NCBI RefSeq assembly: GCF_009208735.1
Contig: NZ_WFLJ01000009.1
Location: 186,001 to 250,000, forward strand
Source: Janthinobacterium rivuli
GTDB lineage: Bacteria; Pseudomonadota; Gammaproteobacteria; Burkholderiales; Burkholderiaceae_D
Length of the DNA stretch: 64,000 bases
Reading direction: 5' to 3'
Of the stretch, positions 9,543-18,466 are shown one piece after another. How positions within the stretch are numbered: position 1 is the stretch's first letter; the number at the start of each line of letters is the position of its first letter. The notes beneath the pieces were generated by a model. It was not told the origin of the DNA, did not search any database, and saw nothing but the letters and a program-made list of their open reading frames with translations. The position numbers and the translations under genes were made by a program.

Positions 9543-10703
9543 TTACTCGGCCTGCGCCTGCCAGCTGACGACCTTGTTGCGGCCGTCGGCCTTGGCCTGG
9601 TACAGGGCCTGGTCGGCGTGCGCCACCAGTTGCTGCGCCACCGTTTCGATCGGCAGCAAGGCCGCGCCCGCTTCCAGGCTGGCCACGCCGATCGACACGC
9701 TGACCCACGCTTGCGCGCTGCCCGGCAAATCGAACATGGTGCCGGCGATGCTGGCGCGGATGCGTTCGGCAACGAAGGTCGCGCTGTCGAGGTCGGCGTC
9801 GATCAGCAGCACGACGAATTCCTCGCCGCCGAAGCGGCCCAGCGCATCGGAGCGGCGCAATTCCGTGCGGATGCGCGTGGCCACTTCGCGCAGCACTTCA
9901 TCGCCGCCCTGGTGGCCATAGGTGTCATTGACCAGCTTGAAATGGTCGATGTCGATATACATGCACGAAATGCAATAATTCTGGCGCCGCGCGCGGGCGA
10001 TTTCTTCCAGCAGCCGGCGGTCGATATAGCGGCGGTTGTAGACGCCCGTCAGGGAATCGGTCAAGCCGATGTATTTCAGCATTTCATTGCTGATCACGTT
10101 TTCCAGGCAAATGGCGATGATGGACGCCATATGCTTGATGAAATCCGTGCCCAGCGCGGGCGTAAAGCGCGTCACGTCGCCGCTGGCCAGGTTCAGGCTG
10201 CCAATCAGGCGCTTGTTGCGCAGCAAGGGCACCAGCGCCACGCTGCGCAGGGGAACGTCGATCTGCGGAAAACGCGGGCCATGCAGGGCCGCATCGAAGG
10301 CCCCCAGCAGCGGCAACGGCGGCAAGGCCGCTTCCCCCTCGGCCACGGGCGCCGGCGGTGCAAACCCCAGCTCCGCCACGGCATGCACGAACAGCAACTG
10401 CGGAAAGGCGCTGAAATCGACGCCCAGCTTTTCCATCACCAGCACGATATCGTCATCCTCGTCGAGCAGGCTCAAGGTGACGCCGTCGAGGTCGGAAATC
10501 ACGGGCAGGGTGCGGAAGATGGTGCCGATCAGTTCGGGAAACGTGGACGCGCCGACGATTTCCAGGTCGAACGCCTGGTGGCGGCACATGATGTCGTGGT
10601 TGCGCTCGACCTGTTCCAACAAGAAAGCCATGCGCGCGCGCAAAGCCTGGTTTTCGGCTTCGAGGCTGGCAATGCGCGGGTCCGGCGGTATTGCTTGATT
10701 CAT
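9543..10703 (-). CDS. Diguanylate cyclase with N-terminal coiled coil and GAF/DUF484-like sensor domain
   Basis: 386 aa. A short coiled coil (IASLEAENQALRARMAFLLE, residues 11-30) precedes a GAF/DUF484-like sensory region (about 40-200), then a GGDEF domain. The active site reads GGEEF at about residues 288-292, and an RRSD inhibitory I-site lies exactly five residues ahead of it, so feedback inhibition by c-di-GMP is expected. It has no membrane segment, so it is a cytosolic enzyme making c-di-GMP from two GTP. It stands 34 bp downstream of the MOSC gene, possibly in one transcript. The signal sensed is unknown. Confidence 0.9.
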   Translation of the reverse strand: MNQAIPPDPRIASLEAENQALRARMAFLLEQVERNHDIMCRHQAFDLEIVGASTFPELIGTIFRTLPVISDLDGVTLSLLDEDDDIVLVMEKLGVDFSAFPQLLFVHAVAELGFAPPAPVAEGEAALPPLPLLGAFDAALHGPRFPQIDVPLRSVALVPLLRNKRLIGSLNLASGDVTRFTPALGTDFIKHMASIIAICLENVISNEMLKYIGLTDSLTGVYNRRYIDRRLLEEIARARRQNYCISCMYIDIDHFKLVNDTYGHQGGDEVLREVATRIRTELRRSDALGRFGGEEFVVLLIDADLDSATFVAERIRASIAGTMFDLPGSAQAWVSVSIGVASLEAGAALLPIETVAQQLVAHADQALYQAKADGRNKVVSWQAQAE

Positions 10704-10737
10704 AGAAACCTTAAACCCTTCTGTGCGGGCGCCATGC

Positions 10738-11589
10738 TTAAAATGCCAGTTCGAAACCGATATCCTGCCCCACCACGATACGCTCGTCGCCGCCTTCGGT
10801 GACGATGGCGTTCATGCCGAAGCAGATGGCGCCGTCGAGCTCGGGCTTGGCGCGATAGCCATGCATGACATCGAGCGGATCCGGTCCGGGCACGCCCGTG
10901 GCCTGGTCCACCGACGGGATCGGGCAGCGCGAGCACGGCTTGACGGGTTTTAACACGGTGGCGCCAAATTGCAGGAAGTCGGCGTAATCTTCCTCGAAGG
11001 CGCCGATGTCGCCGACCACGAGGTTGGGCCGGAAACGGTTCATCGGCAGCGCTTCACGGCCGGCGGCGCGCAGCTTGTCATTGACATCGTCCAGCGAGGC
11101 GCTGCCGGCGATCAGCACGGGGTAGCCATCGGCAAACATGGCCGAGGCGGCCACGCCATCGGTCCAGGTGGTGCTGGTGGCGCGCACCACGTCCGGGTGA
11201 AAGCGTACCAGGCGGCACGGCACGCCGATGGCGTTGGAAAACCAGGTGGCCGTGACGTCGTCGCAATCGTAGGCGCGCACGCTATCGTCCCACACTTGCA
11301 CGTCCAGCATGGGCGCCAGTTGCGGATGGGGCAAGCCCAGCTCGATTTCCAGGCGCAGCATGCCCGGCGCGCGCAATTCCAGGGTGGTGGCCTTGATGGA
11401 CGGCACGATCAGCGCCATGCGCGGATGTTCGCGCTGGGTCAGGAAGCGGCCGTGCTCGTCCACCACCATCCATTCGCGGTCGAACACGTGCTCGCTCATC
11501 AGCCCTGAACGCGTCAGGACCGCCTCGCGCAGGTGGACGCCGGCGCAGGATTTGATGGGGTACAGAATGATGTCGGACAGGATAGCCAT
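10738..11589 (-). CDS. MOSC domain-containing protein (YcbX/mARC-like)
   Basis: 283 aa. It has an N-terminal MOSC beta-barrel (LSDIILYPIKSCAGVHLREA, then REWMVVDEHGRFLTQREHP) and a C-terminal MOSC domain with the conserved cysteine segment VKPCSRCPIPSVDQ, where one Cys is expected to ligate molybdenum cofactor. E. coli YcbX and eukaryotic mARC with this architecture reduce N-hydroxylated bases and amides. It lacks the C-terminal ferredoxin domain of YcbX, so an external electron donor is needed. The substrate is inferred by family only. Confidence 0.85.
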   Translation of the reverse strand: MAILSDIILYPIKSCAGVHLREAVLTRSGLMSEHVFDREWMVVDEHGRFLTQREHPRMALIVPSIKATTLELRAPGMLRLEIELGLPHPQLAPMLDVQVWDDSVRAYDCDDVTATWFSNAIGVPCRLVRFHPDVVRATSTTWTDGVAASAMFADGYPVLIAGSASLDDVNDKLRAAGREALPMNRFRPNLVVGDIGAFEEDYADFLQFGATVLKPVKPCSRCPIPSVDQATGVPGPDPLDVMHGYRAKPELDGAICFGMNAIVTEGGDERIVVGQDIGFELAF

Positions 11590-11669
11590 GGGCCGGGGCA
11601 GTATTGCAACTTCTGCCAGGAAATTATTCAGAAACGCAGTATGGCAGCAAAGCGGGCGAGCGTAAATCG

Positions 11670-11699
11670 GCCAGGCTCAGCCAATGAGGCTGGCCTGGC
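11670..11699 (-). terminator. Strong hairpin after the asparaginase gene, weak terminator
   Basis: GCCAGGC (11670-11676) pairs with GCCTGGC (11693-11699), and CAGCC (11678-11682) with GGCTG (11688-11692), around an AATGA loop with one bulged T. It begins about 10 nt beyond the minus-strand asparaginase stop. The T-tract is poor, so termination is plausible but not assured. Confidence 0.5.
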
Positions 11700-11709
11700 G
11701 CGGCAGTGA

Positions 11710-12804
11710 TCAATACGTGTAGAAAATACGCTGGATTTCTTGCGTGCTATTCGTCTTGGTCAAGGCCAGCATCAGCAGAATGCGGGCTTTTTGCGGGTTC
11801 AGGGTGTCGGACACGACACTGTCGAGTTCATCGTCGTTGGCCTCGCCATTGCGCGCCACGATGCCCTGGCCGACGCGGCTCGAACGCACGATCAGCACGC
11901 CCTTCTGGCGCGCTTCCACCAGGGCCGGCTTCATTTGCGCGGCCACGCTGCCATCGCCCACGCCCGCGTGAATGATGCCCTTGGCGCCGGCGGCAATGAA
12001 GGCGTCCATGCCGACGCGGTTCATGTTGGCGTAGCCATACACGATATCGACTTGCGGCAGGGCGTCGAGCTTGCTGATGTCAAATTCCGATTCCAGTGTG
12101 TGCTTGCGCGTCGACTGGCGGTAAAAGAAGGCCTTGCTGCCCTGGATGTAGCCGAGCATGCCCAGTTCCGGCGACTTGAAGGTGTCGGTCGTCGAGGTAT
12201 TCGTCTTGGTCACTTCGCGCGCGGCGTTGATCTGGTCGTTCAAGGCCACCAGCACGCCCTTGCCCACGGCTTCCTTGCTGCCGGCCAGCATCACGGCGTT
12301 GTACAGGTTGATCGGGCCGTCAGCCGAGATGGCCGTCGACGGACGCATGGCGCCCACCACCACCACCGGCTTGTGGCTTTTCACGGTCAGGTTCAGGAAA
12401 TACGCCGTTTCCTCGATGGTGTCGGTGCCGTGCGTGACGACCACGCCATCGACATCGTTCGAGGCCAGCAGCACGTTGATGCGCTTGGCCAGGGCCAGCC
12501 AGTGGCTATTGCCCATGCTTTCGCTGGCGATCTGGAACACTTGCTCGCCTTTCACATTGGCCACTTTTTTCAGTTCCGGCACGGCGGCGATCAGGCGCTC
12601 GACGCCCACGGTGGCCGAGGTATAGCCAACGGTGGTGGTGCTGTCGGCGCCGCTGCCGGCGATCGTGCCGCCCGTGGCCAGTATCACCACATTCGGCAAT
12701 TTGACGGCCGCTTGCTGCGCGCGCGCGGGGGAAGCGGCGATAAAGCCCATCAGCAAGGTAGCCAGCATCAGCTGTGCACAAGAATGAAATTTGCGTGAAA
12801 ACAT
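11710..12804 (-). CDS. ansB: Type II (periplasmic) L-asparaginase
   Basis: 364 aa with a Sec signal peptide ending in ASPARAQQ (about residue 30). The mature protein has both catalytic threonine motifs: ILATGGTIAGSG (about 41-52) and VVTHGTDTIEETAYFL (about 124-139). VVVGAMRPSTAISADGPIN and a C-terminal dimerisation region are also present. Type II asparaginases hydrolyse extracytoplasmic asparagine (and some glutamine) to aspartate and ammonia. The gene stands alone, divergent from the small lipoprotein gene. The family assignment is firm; the relative Asn/Gln preference cannot be judged. Confidence 0.94.
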   Translation of the reverse strand: MFSRKFHSCAQLMLATLLMGFIAASPARAQQAAVKLPNVVILATGGTIAGSGADSTTTVGYTSATVGVERLIAAVPELKKVANVKGEQVFQIASESMGNSHWLALAKRINVLLASNDVDGVVVTHGTDTIEETAYFLNLTVKSHKPVVVVGAMRPSTAISADGPINLYNAVMLAGSKEAVGKGVLVALNDQINAAREVTKTNTSTTDTFKSPELGMLGYIQGSKAFFYRQSTRKHTLESEFDISKLDALPQVDIVYGYANMNRVGMDAFIAAGAKGIIHAGVGDGSVAAQMKPALVEARQKGVLIVRSSRVGQGIVARNGEANDDELDSVVSDTLNPQKARILLMLALTKTNSTQEIQRIFYTY

Positions 12805-12937
12805 GGTGCTCCCGTGAGGTGTACTGTCAAAAATAACAAAGTCGTGTGCAAATTATATGTCATCCATGCCGGCGCAAAACCCGAATTCATGCGTATCGCG
12901 CAAACGTGCGCGCCTGCCGATGCGCTAGAGTGGCGCC

Positions 12938-13315
12938 ATGCCCACACTACGCCCCTTCCGCGCTTGCCTCATCCTGCCGCTCGTCCTGATGGCGCTGAGC
13001 GCCTGCTCGACGCAAATCGAACTGCGCACGGCGGCGCAGCTGGAACAGTTCGCGCGGGAGGCCGCCAGCCAGGGCGACTGGGAGCGGGCCATGCGCAACT
13101 ACGCGGCCGCGGCCGACAATGCGGAACTCGGTCACGGCGATGCTGCCTGGCAAGCCCGTTTGCACTACCAGGCGGGACGCGCCGCCAGCGCCGCCTGCCG
13201 CACCGACGCGGCCGCATTTCATTTCCGCCAGGCCAACGCGCTGGGAAAGAAACCGGACACATTGACGGACCTGGAATCGCTGCCAGTCGGCAAGCCTTGC
13301 GGAGTCCAGCCATGA
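12938..13315 (+). CDS. Small predicted lipoprotein of unknown function
   Basis: 125 aa. The N-terminus is a lipoprotein signal with lipobox LSAC (Cys23). The mature part is alpha-helical in character and contains a TPR-like stretch (REAASQGDWERAMRNYAAAA, about residues 45-64, and YQAGRAASAACRTDAAAFHF). Three further cysteines are present. I do not recognise a named family. The stop overlaps the start of the MipA/OmpV gene (ATGA), so the two are translationally coupled and may act together at the outer membrane. Confidence 0.75.
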   Translation: MPTLRPFRACLILPLVLMALSACSTQIELRTAAQLEQFAREAASQGDWERAMRNYAAAADNAELGHGDAAWQARLHYQAGRAASAACRTDAAAFHFRQANALGKKPDTLTDLESLPVGKPCGVQP

Positions 13316-14148
13316 ACATCGCACGCACCTTGCTGGCCGCCGGCTCCCTCTTCGCCGCCATGGCGCCGGCACTTGCCGCAGAGCCAGCCTTGCCCTTATG
13401 GGAAACGGGCGTGTTCGGCGGCATGGCCGTCACGCCCGCCTATCCGGGCGCCAGCGAACGCTCGACGCGCAACCTGGCCCTGCCCTATCTGATTTATCGC
13501 GGCAAAGTCTTGCGCGCCGACCGCTCCGGCGTGGGCGCGCGCCTGCTCGACACGGACCGTCTCGACCTCGATATCGGTTTCGCCCTGTCCTTGCCGGCCC
13601 GCTCCAGCGACGTGCCGGCCCGGCGCGGCATGCCGGATCTGGGCACCCTGGTGGAGTTTGGCCCGCGCCTGAAAATCAAGCTGGCCGAGCCGACGCCGCA
13701 CAGCCGCCTGGGGCTGGAACTGCCTTTGCGCGCCGTCATCGAAGCGCGCGGCGGCCTGCGCCGTCAGGGCGCCACGTTCGAGCCGCGCCTCGTGTACGCG
13801 CTGCACGACGAGCAGCAGGCATGGCAAGTCGATGCCAGCGTCGGCGCCGTATTCGGCAATGCCGCCATCAACGATTACTTGTATGGCGTCAACCCCGCGT
13901 TTGCCACCGCTGAGCGCCCCGCGTATGCGGCAAAAAGCGGGCTGATGCTCACGCGGCTGGGCCTGGGCGGCTCCTACCGGCTGCAGCGGGACTGGCGCGC
14001 CTTCGCGTTTTTGCGCTACGACAACTACGCAGGCGCCGCCAACCGCGCCAGCCCCCTGTTGCGCCAGAACAGCGGCACCTCGGCCGGCATCGGCCTGATG
14101 TGGACGTGGCAACGTTCAAGCAGCCTGGCGCGCGGCCCGGACGACTAG
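13312..14148 (+). CDS. MipA/OmpV family outer-membrane protein
   Basis: 278 aa with a signal peptide (MNIARTLLAAGSLFAAMAPA, cut near ALAAEP). The mature part starts WETGVFGGMAVTPAYPGASE, the usual MipA/OmpV opening, and continues with alternating beta-strand segments to the C-terminal aromatic-rich strand SAGIGLMWTWQ. E. coli MipA scaffolds a murein hydrolase-synthase complex and OmpV-like proteins are porins, so the role here is open. A longer in-frame upstream extension exists but would bypass the signal peptide. The start overlaps the lipoprotein stop. It ends 5 bp from the convergent TonB receptor gene. Confidence 0.85.
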   Translation: MNIARTLLAAGSLFAAMAPALAAEPALPLWETGVFGGMAVTPAYPGASERSTRNLALPYLIYRGKVLRADRSGVGARLLDTDRLDLDIGFALSLPARSSDVPARRGMPDLGTLVEFGPRLKIKLAEPTPHSRLGLELPLRAVIEARGGLRRQGATFEPRLVYALHDEQQAWQVDASVGAVFGNAAINDYLYGVNPAFATAERPAYAAKSGLMLTRLGLGGSYRLQRDWRAFAFLRYDNYAGAANRASPLLRQNSGTSAGIGLMWTWQRSSSLARGPDD

Positions 14149-14153
14149 CCAGC

Positions 14154-16607
14154 TTAAAACGCCGTCGTGGCCGACAGCATGACCGTGCGCGGCGCGCCCA
14201 GGCCCAGGCTGGTCCATTGCGGCAGCGCCCAGTACGCCCTGTTGCCGACGTTCGTCACGCTGGCGCGCACGGTCAGGGGCCGGCCCGCCGCCTTCGTCGC
14301 ATAGCGGGCGCCCAGGTCCAACACGGTACGGCCCGGCACGGACATCGAATTGTCGGCATTGATGTATTGCTTCGAGGCCGCCGTCGCATTCGCCGTCAGG
14401 GTCACGCCGGGGATGGCCGGCGTATCCCATTCGACGCCCAGCTTGGCTTGCAGCCTGGGCACGCCCGTTGCCTGCTTGCCCTGGTTGGCGCCGCCCACCG
14501 TCTTGCTCAAGACCGGATCGACATACGCCACGCCGCCCATCAGGCGCACGTCGCGCAGGAGTGAACCGAAGAAGCCCCAGTCGATGCCGCGGTTGCGCTG
14601 TTCGCCGCCAAAGGAAAAGATATTGCTGACCGGGTCCACGTAGCTGCTCGGCCGCCTGATTTCATACACGCTGACCGTCTGCGCGAACTCGCCCAGGTCG
14701 ACCTTGACGCCCAGCTCCGCCTGCTTCGACTTGTACGGTGCAAAGACCTCGCCAGAGTTGGCCGCCGTCAACGGCGCCGTGGCGCCCTGGCTCAAGCCTT
14801 CGATGTAGTTGCCGTACAGGGAGATCGTCTTGCTCGCCTTGACCAGCAAGGCGGCGGCGGGCGTGGTGGCACCTTCATCGTAACGGGACGTGCGCGCGCC
14901 CGTCTTGATGTTGAAGGTATCGCTGAGCACTTCCTGGCGGCGCAAGCCCACCGTCAGTTGCACGGTGTCTTGCGCAAAGGACAGCGTGTCGACCAGGCCG
15001 ACACTGGCCAGGCGCAGTTCCGCCTTGGAAATTTGCGGCGCCTCGAAACGCGTCGCCGGTCCCCAGACGGGGTGGTAGATGTTCGTGATCCAGTCCTGCG
15101 CCAGGGTATTCCTGCGCCCATACTGCTTGTCCGTGTGGTGATAATAGGTGGCGTTGACGGCCCATTGGTGGCCGATATCGCCCGTGCGCAGCTTGCCGCG
15201 CAAGCCCGCTTCCGCCGACCGCTTTTCCACGTCAAAACCCAGGTCGGCAAGATTGGTGCGGTAGTCGCCGGCCGTGTTGAATACCTGGACCAGATAGGCG
15301 CCCGTCGACTGATAATCGGCCCGGCTGGCGCCCACGGCCGCATACGCCATCAGCTGCTCGTTCAGGTCCAGTTCGCCGCGCAGCATGGCGCCCCTGTCCT
15401 TGGTGTCGTAGAACGCCCAGCTGGGATTGAGCAGGGTTTGCGCTTTCGGCGGACGCGGCACGGGCAAGCCGGGGGCCAGGTTGACGCCCCGGTTCAAGCC
15501 ATCGGCGCGGTCCTCGCTGTGGTACAGGTCGGCGGACAGGCGCGCGCCATTGCCACGCCAGTCCAGCCCCACGGAGACGAGCCGGGTCTTCTTTTTCTGG
15601 TGCTCGATGGCGCCGTCGCCATCGCGGTAGACGCCGTTGACGCGGACGCCGAATTGTTGATTCTCGCCAAAGCGCTGGCCCAGGTCCACATGGCCGCCCC
15701 ATTGAGAGTCCGACATGTACGACGCCGTCACGCGCGCCAGCGGCGCATCGCCCGCGCGCTTGGGCACGAGGTTGATGCTGCCGCCCACGGAGCCGCCCGG
15801 TGGCATGCCATTGAGCAAAGCCGACGGCCCTTTCAGCACCTCGATGCGCTCGAACATTTCGGGCGAAGTGCGGTAATACGGCGAGATGCCGTACAGGCCG
15901 CCAAACGCGACGTCGCCGATATTCGAGCTGAAACCCCGTATCGCATAATTCTCGCCGATGATGCCCGTCATGCCGCTGCTGAAGACGGTAGGGTCGGCGG
16001 CGGAAATCACGTCGGTGATGTCGCGCGCCTGGCGGTCTTCGATGAATCTGTCCGTATAGCTGATGGTGTTGAAGGGCGTTTCCATGAAGTCCTTGTCACC
16101 CAGGAACCCCACGCGGCCGCCGGACGCCACTTGTCCGCCTGCGTAGGCCTCCGTCACGGCGTTGCCCTTGCCCCACACCGTGACGGCCGGCATGGTGGCG
16201 GCGGCTTCGGCGGCGGCGCTGTGCACCGGCTCGCGGCGCAGCGTGTAGCTGCCATTGCCCTCGCGCACGGCTTGCAAGCCATGACCGCGCAGCAATTCGT
16301 AAAAGCCTTCGGGCACGCTGTAGCTGCCGGACAGGCCGGCGCTGTTCTTGCCTTGCAGCAGGCTAGCCTCGACCGTCAATTCGACGCCCGCCGCCGCCGC
16401 GAACGTGTTGAGCGCCAGGCCCAGCGTACCGGCCGGCACGCTGAACGCTTGCCGGGCCTGGCCCGCCCCCGCTTGCGCGTACGCCGGCGGGGCCGCCACG
16501 CCCAGCGCCCCTGCGGTCAAACCCGTGATGAGCGCCAGTTGCACGGCGGTGGCGATACGGTTCAATGTGAAGGCGGGAAGGCGGCGCGTTGTCATGCGTT
16601 GTGTCAT
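14154..16607 (-). CDS. TonB-dependent siderophore receptor with N-terminal signalling (STN) domain
   Basis: 817 aa. A signal peptide ends near AYAQA (about residue 45). An STN signalling domain follows (QAFSVPAGTLGLALNTFAAA to about residue 110), then the plug (NYAIRGFSSNIGDVAFGG, ERIEVLKGPSALLNGMPPGG) and a 22-strand barrel ending in ...ATTAF with the terminal Phe typical of outer-membrane barrels. The STN domain indicates a FecA-like transducer that signals to a FecR/FecI pair, and such a pair is encoded upstream in the same locus. The start at 16607 has AAAGGA eight bases ahead. A 40-bp ECF-type promoter element lies about 35 bp upstream. The ligand is unknown; the family and the neighbouring binding protein suggest a ferric siderophore. 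Confidence 0.93.
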   Translation of the reverse strand: MTQRMTTRRLPAFTLNRIATAVQLALITGLTAGALGVAAPPAYAQAGAGQARQAFSVPAGTLGLALNTFAAAAGVELTVEASLLQGKNSAGLSGSYSVPEGFYELLRGHGLQAVREGNGSYTLRREPVHSAAAEAAATMPAVTVWGKGNAVTEAYAGGQVASGGRVGFLGDKDFMETPFNTISYTDRFIEDRQARDITDVISAADPTVFSSGMTGIIGENYAIRGFSSNIGDVAFGGLYGISPYYRTSPEMFERIEVLKGPSALLNGMPPGGSVGGSINLVPKRAGDAPLARVTASYMSDSQWGGHVDLGQRFGENQQFGVRVNGVYRDGDGAIEHQKKKTRLVSVGLDWRGNGARLSADLYHSEDRADGLNRGVNLAPGLPVPRPPKAQTLLNPSWAFYDTKDRGAMLRGELDLNEQLMAYAAVGASRADYQSTGAYLVQVFNTAGDYRTNLADLGFDVEKRSAEAGLRGKLRTGDIGHQWAVNATYYHHTDKQYGRRNTLAQDWITNIYHPVWGPATRFEAPQISKAELRLASVGLVDTLSFAQDTVQLTVGLRRQEVLSDTFNIKTGARTSRYDEGATTPAAALLVKASKTISLYGNYIEGLSQGATAPLTAANSGEVFAPYKSKQAELGVKVDLGEFAQTVSVYEIRRPSSYVDPVSNIFSFGGEQRNRGIDWGFFGSLLRDVRLMGGVAYVDPVLSKTVGGANQGKQATGVPRLQAKLGVEWDTPAIPGVTLTANATAASKQYINADNSMSVPGRTVLDLGARYATKAAGRPLTVRASVTNVGNRAYWALPQWTSLGLGAPRTVMLSATTAF

Positions 16608-16640
16608 ACGGTAAATCCTTTCAGATGGATGATTGCTTGT

Positions 16641-16680
16641 TCTCACCCTATCTCCCGAACGAACAGGAAAATTCCTCAAT
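16641..16680 (-). promoter_or_regulatory. Predicted FecI-type ECF promoter of the TonB receptor gene
   Basis: Read on the minus strand, ATTGAGG (16674-16680) is followed after exactly 12 bases by CGTTCGGGA (16653-16661) and then a conserved ATAGGGTGAGA tract. The same layout, with the same spacing, recurs at 23951-23990 ahead of the ABC transporter operon. Position and conservation fit promoters read by the locus-encoded ECF sigma factor. Confidence 0.7.
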
Positions 16681-16713
16681 GCAAATACGACTCATTACAA
16701 AAAATAATGCACA

Positions 16714-17694
16714 TCACTGATAGCCCTTGAGCACGTCGTCGATCACCCGTTGCAGCGACGTCACGCTGCCCGCCGTGATGTACCAGGCGTCCGCATCGAC
16801 GAAGACCACGCGGCCGTTCTTCCAGGCATTGGTCTGGCGTAACAGCGGATTGGCCATCTGTTCGGCCGTCATGACGGGACGGTGTTCCATCACGGCCGTG
16901 CGGTCCACCACATAAATGATGTCGGGATTGGCTTGCTGGATGAATTCGCTGGAAATGGGCTGGCCATGCAAGCCCGCTTCGATGGCCGAGCTGGCAGGCT
17001 TCACGCCCAGCGCATCGAAAACAAAACCGTAGCGCGACTGCACGCCGAACGAACTGAAGGCGCCGTTGTTGTGCAGCACGATCAGCGCCTTCTCGGGACG
17101 GTCCCGCGTCACCTTGCGCGCGTCCGCCACCCTGGCGTCCAGTTCCTGCGCTTTGCGGCTGGCGACGTCTTCCTTGCCGAAGATGCGTCCCAGGGTCAGC
17201 AAGTGTTGCTTGACCACCTCGATGTGCTTGCTCTCGCTGTTCTGGTAATCCACGTCGAAATGCACCGTGGGCGCGATCTGGCTCAGTTCCTGGTAATGGT
17301 TGGCCTGGATCGAGGTCATCAGTATCAGGTCGGGCTGGAGCGCGTGGACGCGTTCGAGATTCGGCTGCACGATGGCGCCCAGGTCGCCGATGCCCTGGTC
17401 ATCCTTGTAGCGCGTGAGGAAATGCGGCACATAATCCTTCACCATGCCGGCCACGGGCACACCCAGCTGGTCGAGGAAATCGACTTCATTCATGTCGAGC
17501 ACGGCCACCCTCTGCGGACGATGCTTGAGCACCGTCGTGCCCAGCTTGTGCACGATGGTGATGGGAGAAAATGCCTGCTCCGACGATGGCACGGCGGGCG
17601 CTGGCGGCGCCGTCGTCTTGTCCGTGCAGCTTTGCAGGGCGGCCATGGCGACGAGCAGCGCGGCGATTGCCAGACGGGGTTGGTTCCAGATCAT
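16714..17694 (-). CDS. Ferric-siderophore ABC transporter substrate-binding lipoprotein (FatB/YclQ/CeuE-like)
   Basis: 326 aa. A lipoprotein signal with lipobox LQSC (Cys near residue 23) is followed by a class III helical-backbone periplasmic binding fold: ITIVHKLGTTVLKHRPQRVA, VLDMNEVDFLDQLGVPVAG, PDLILMTSIQANHYQELSQI and the C-terminal lobe. The paired MNEVDFLDQLG and LGAIVQPNLERV segments resemble the FatB/VctP/YclQ group, which bind ferric catecholate-type siderophores. The frame extends 42 codons upstream, but the ATG at 17694 gives the signal peptide. One base separates it from the ATPase gene upstream. Confidence 0.9.
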   Translation of the reverse strand: MIWNQPRLAIAALLVAMAALQSCTDKTTAPPAPAVPSSEQAFSPITIVHKLGTTVLKHRPQRVAVLDMNEVDFLDQLGVPVAGMVKDYVPHFLTRYKDDQGIGDLGAIVQPNLERVHALQPDLILMTSIQANHYQELSQIAPTVHFDVDYQNSESKHIEVVKQHLLTLGRIFGKEDVASRKAQELDARVADARKVTRDRPEKALIVLHNNGAFSSFGVQSRYGFVFDALGVKPASSAIEAGLHGQPISSEFIQQANPDIIYVVDRTAVMEHRPVMTAEQMANPLLRQTNAWKNGRVVFVDADAWYITAGSVTSLQRVIDDVLKGYQ

Positions 17695-17695
17695 C

Positions 17696-18466
17696 TCAAG
17701 CTCCTGTGGGGGTAAAGTAATTGCAGACGCAGCCGCGCCCGTTGCGCACGATGTGAAAGTCGATGTCGTACAGCGCGCGCAAGCGTTCCTCCGTGACGAC
17801 CTCGTGCGCGGGGCCGGCAAAGCGCACGGCGCCGCCTTGCATGGCGACGACGTGGTCCGAATAATTGGCGGCGAAATTGATGTCGTGGATCACCAGGATC
17901 ACGGTGCGGCCCTGCTCGTCGCACAGGCGGCGCAGCGCGCGCATGATCTGCACGGCATGCTTCATGTCGAGGTTGTTGAGCGGCTCGTCGAGCAGCACAA
18001 TCTCCGTCTGCTGGGCGATCGTCATGGCCAGGAAGGCCATCTGCCGCTGGCCGCCGCTCAGTTCATCGACATACGCCAGGCGCAAATGTTCCAGAGATAA
18101 AAAAGCGATGGCCTCATCGATGGCTTGCCGGTCCTGCTCTGTCAACGCGCCTCGGCTGTAGGGGAAGCGGCCAAAGGCGACCAGCTCTTCCACCGTCAGG
18201 CGCAGGTTGAAATCAGGCGCCTGGCGCAGGGTGGCCACCTGCCGTGCATAGTCGGCAATGCGGACGGTTGCAATGCTGCGCCCGTCTATCGCAATCTCGC
18301 CGCCATTCGCTTCCTGCAGGCGCGCGATGAGCATCAGCAAGGTCGTCTTGCCGGCGCCGTTCGGGCCGATCAAGGAGGTCACTTTTCCCTTGGGAAACTG
18401 CGTGCTGACCTTGTCCAGCACGCGCCTTGCGCCGTAGCTTTTTTCGATCTGTTTGACGTGGATCAT
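17696..18466 (-). CDS. Siderophore ABC importer ATP-binding protein
   Basis: 256 aa, FepC/FatE-type ATPase. Walker [12 protein letters not shown] (about residues 34-44), Q-loop, signature ELSGGQRQMAFLAM, Walker B EIVLLDEPLNNLD and switch ILVIHDINFA are all intact. The start at 18466 overlaps the stop of the second permease (ATGA). It energises uptake through the two permeases encoded just upstream. Confidence 0.93.
   Translation of the reverse strand: MIHVKQIEKSYGARRVLDKVSTQFPKGKVTSLIGPNGAGKTTLLMLIARLQEANGGEIAIDGRSIATVRIADYARQVATLRQAPDFNLRLTVEELVAFGRFPYSRGALTEQDRQAIDEAIAFLSLEHLRLAYVDELSGGQRQMAFLAMTIAQQTEIVLLDEPLNNLDMKHAVQIMRALRRLCDEQGRTVILVIHDINFAANYSDHVVAMQGGAVRFAGPAHEVVTEERLRALYDIDFHIVRNGRGCVCNYFTPTGA

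Noticed and set aside
14958..16730. 590-codon plus-strand frame opposite the TonB receptor
   Set aside because: Arg/His-rich antisense frame without motifs; the minus-strand receptor is complete.
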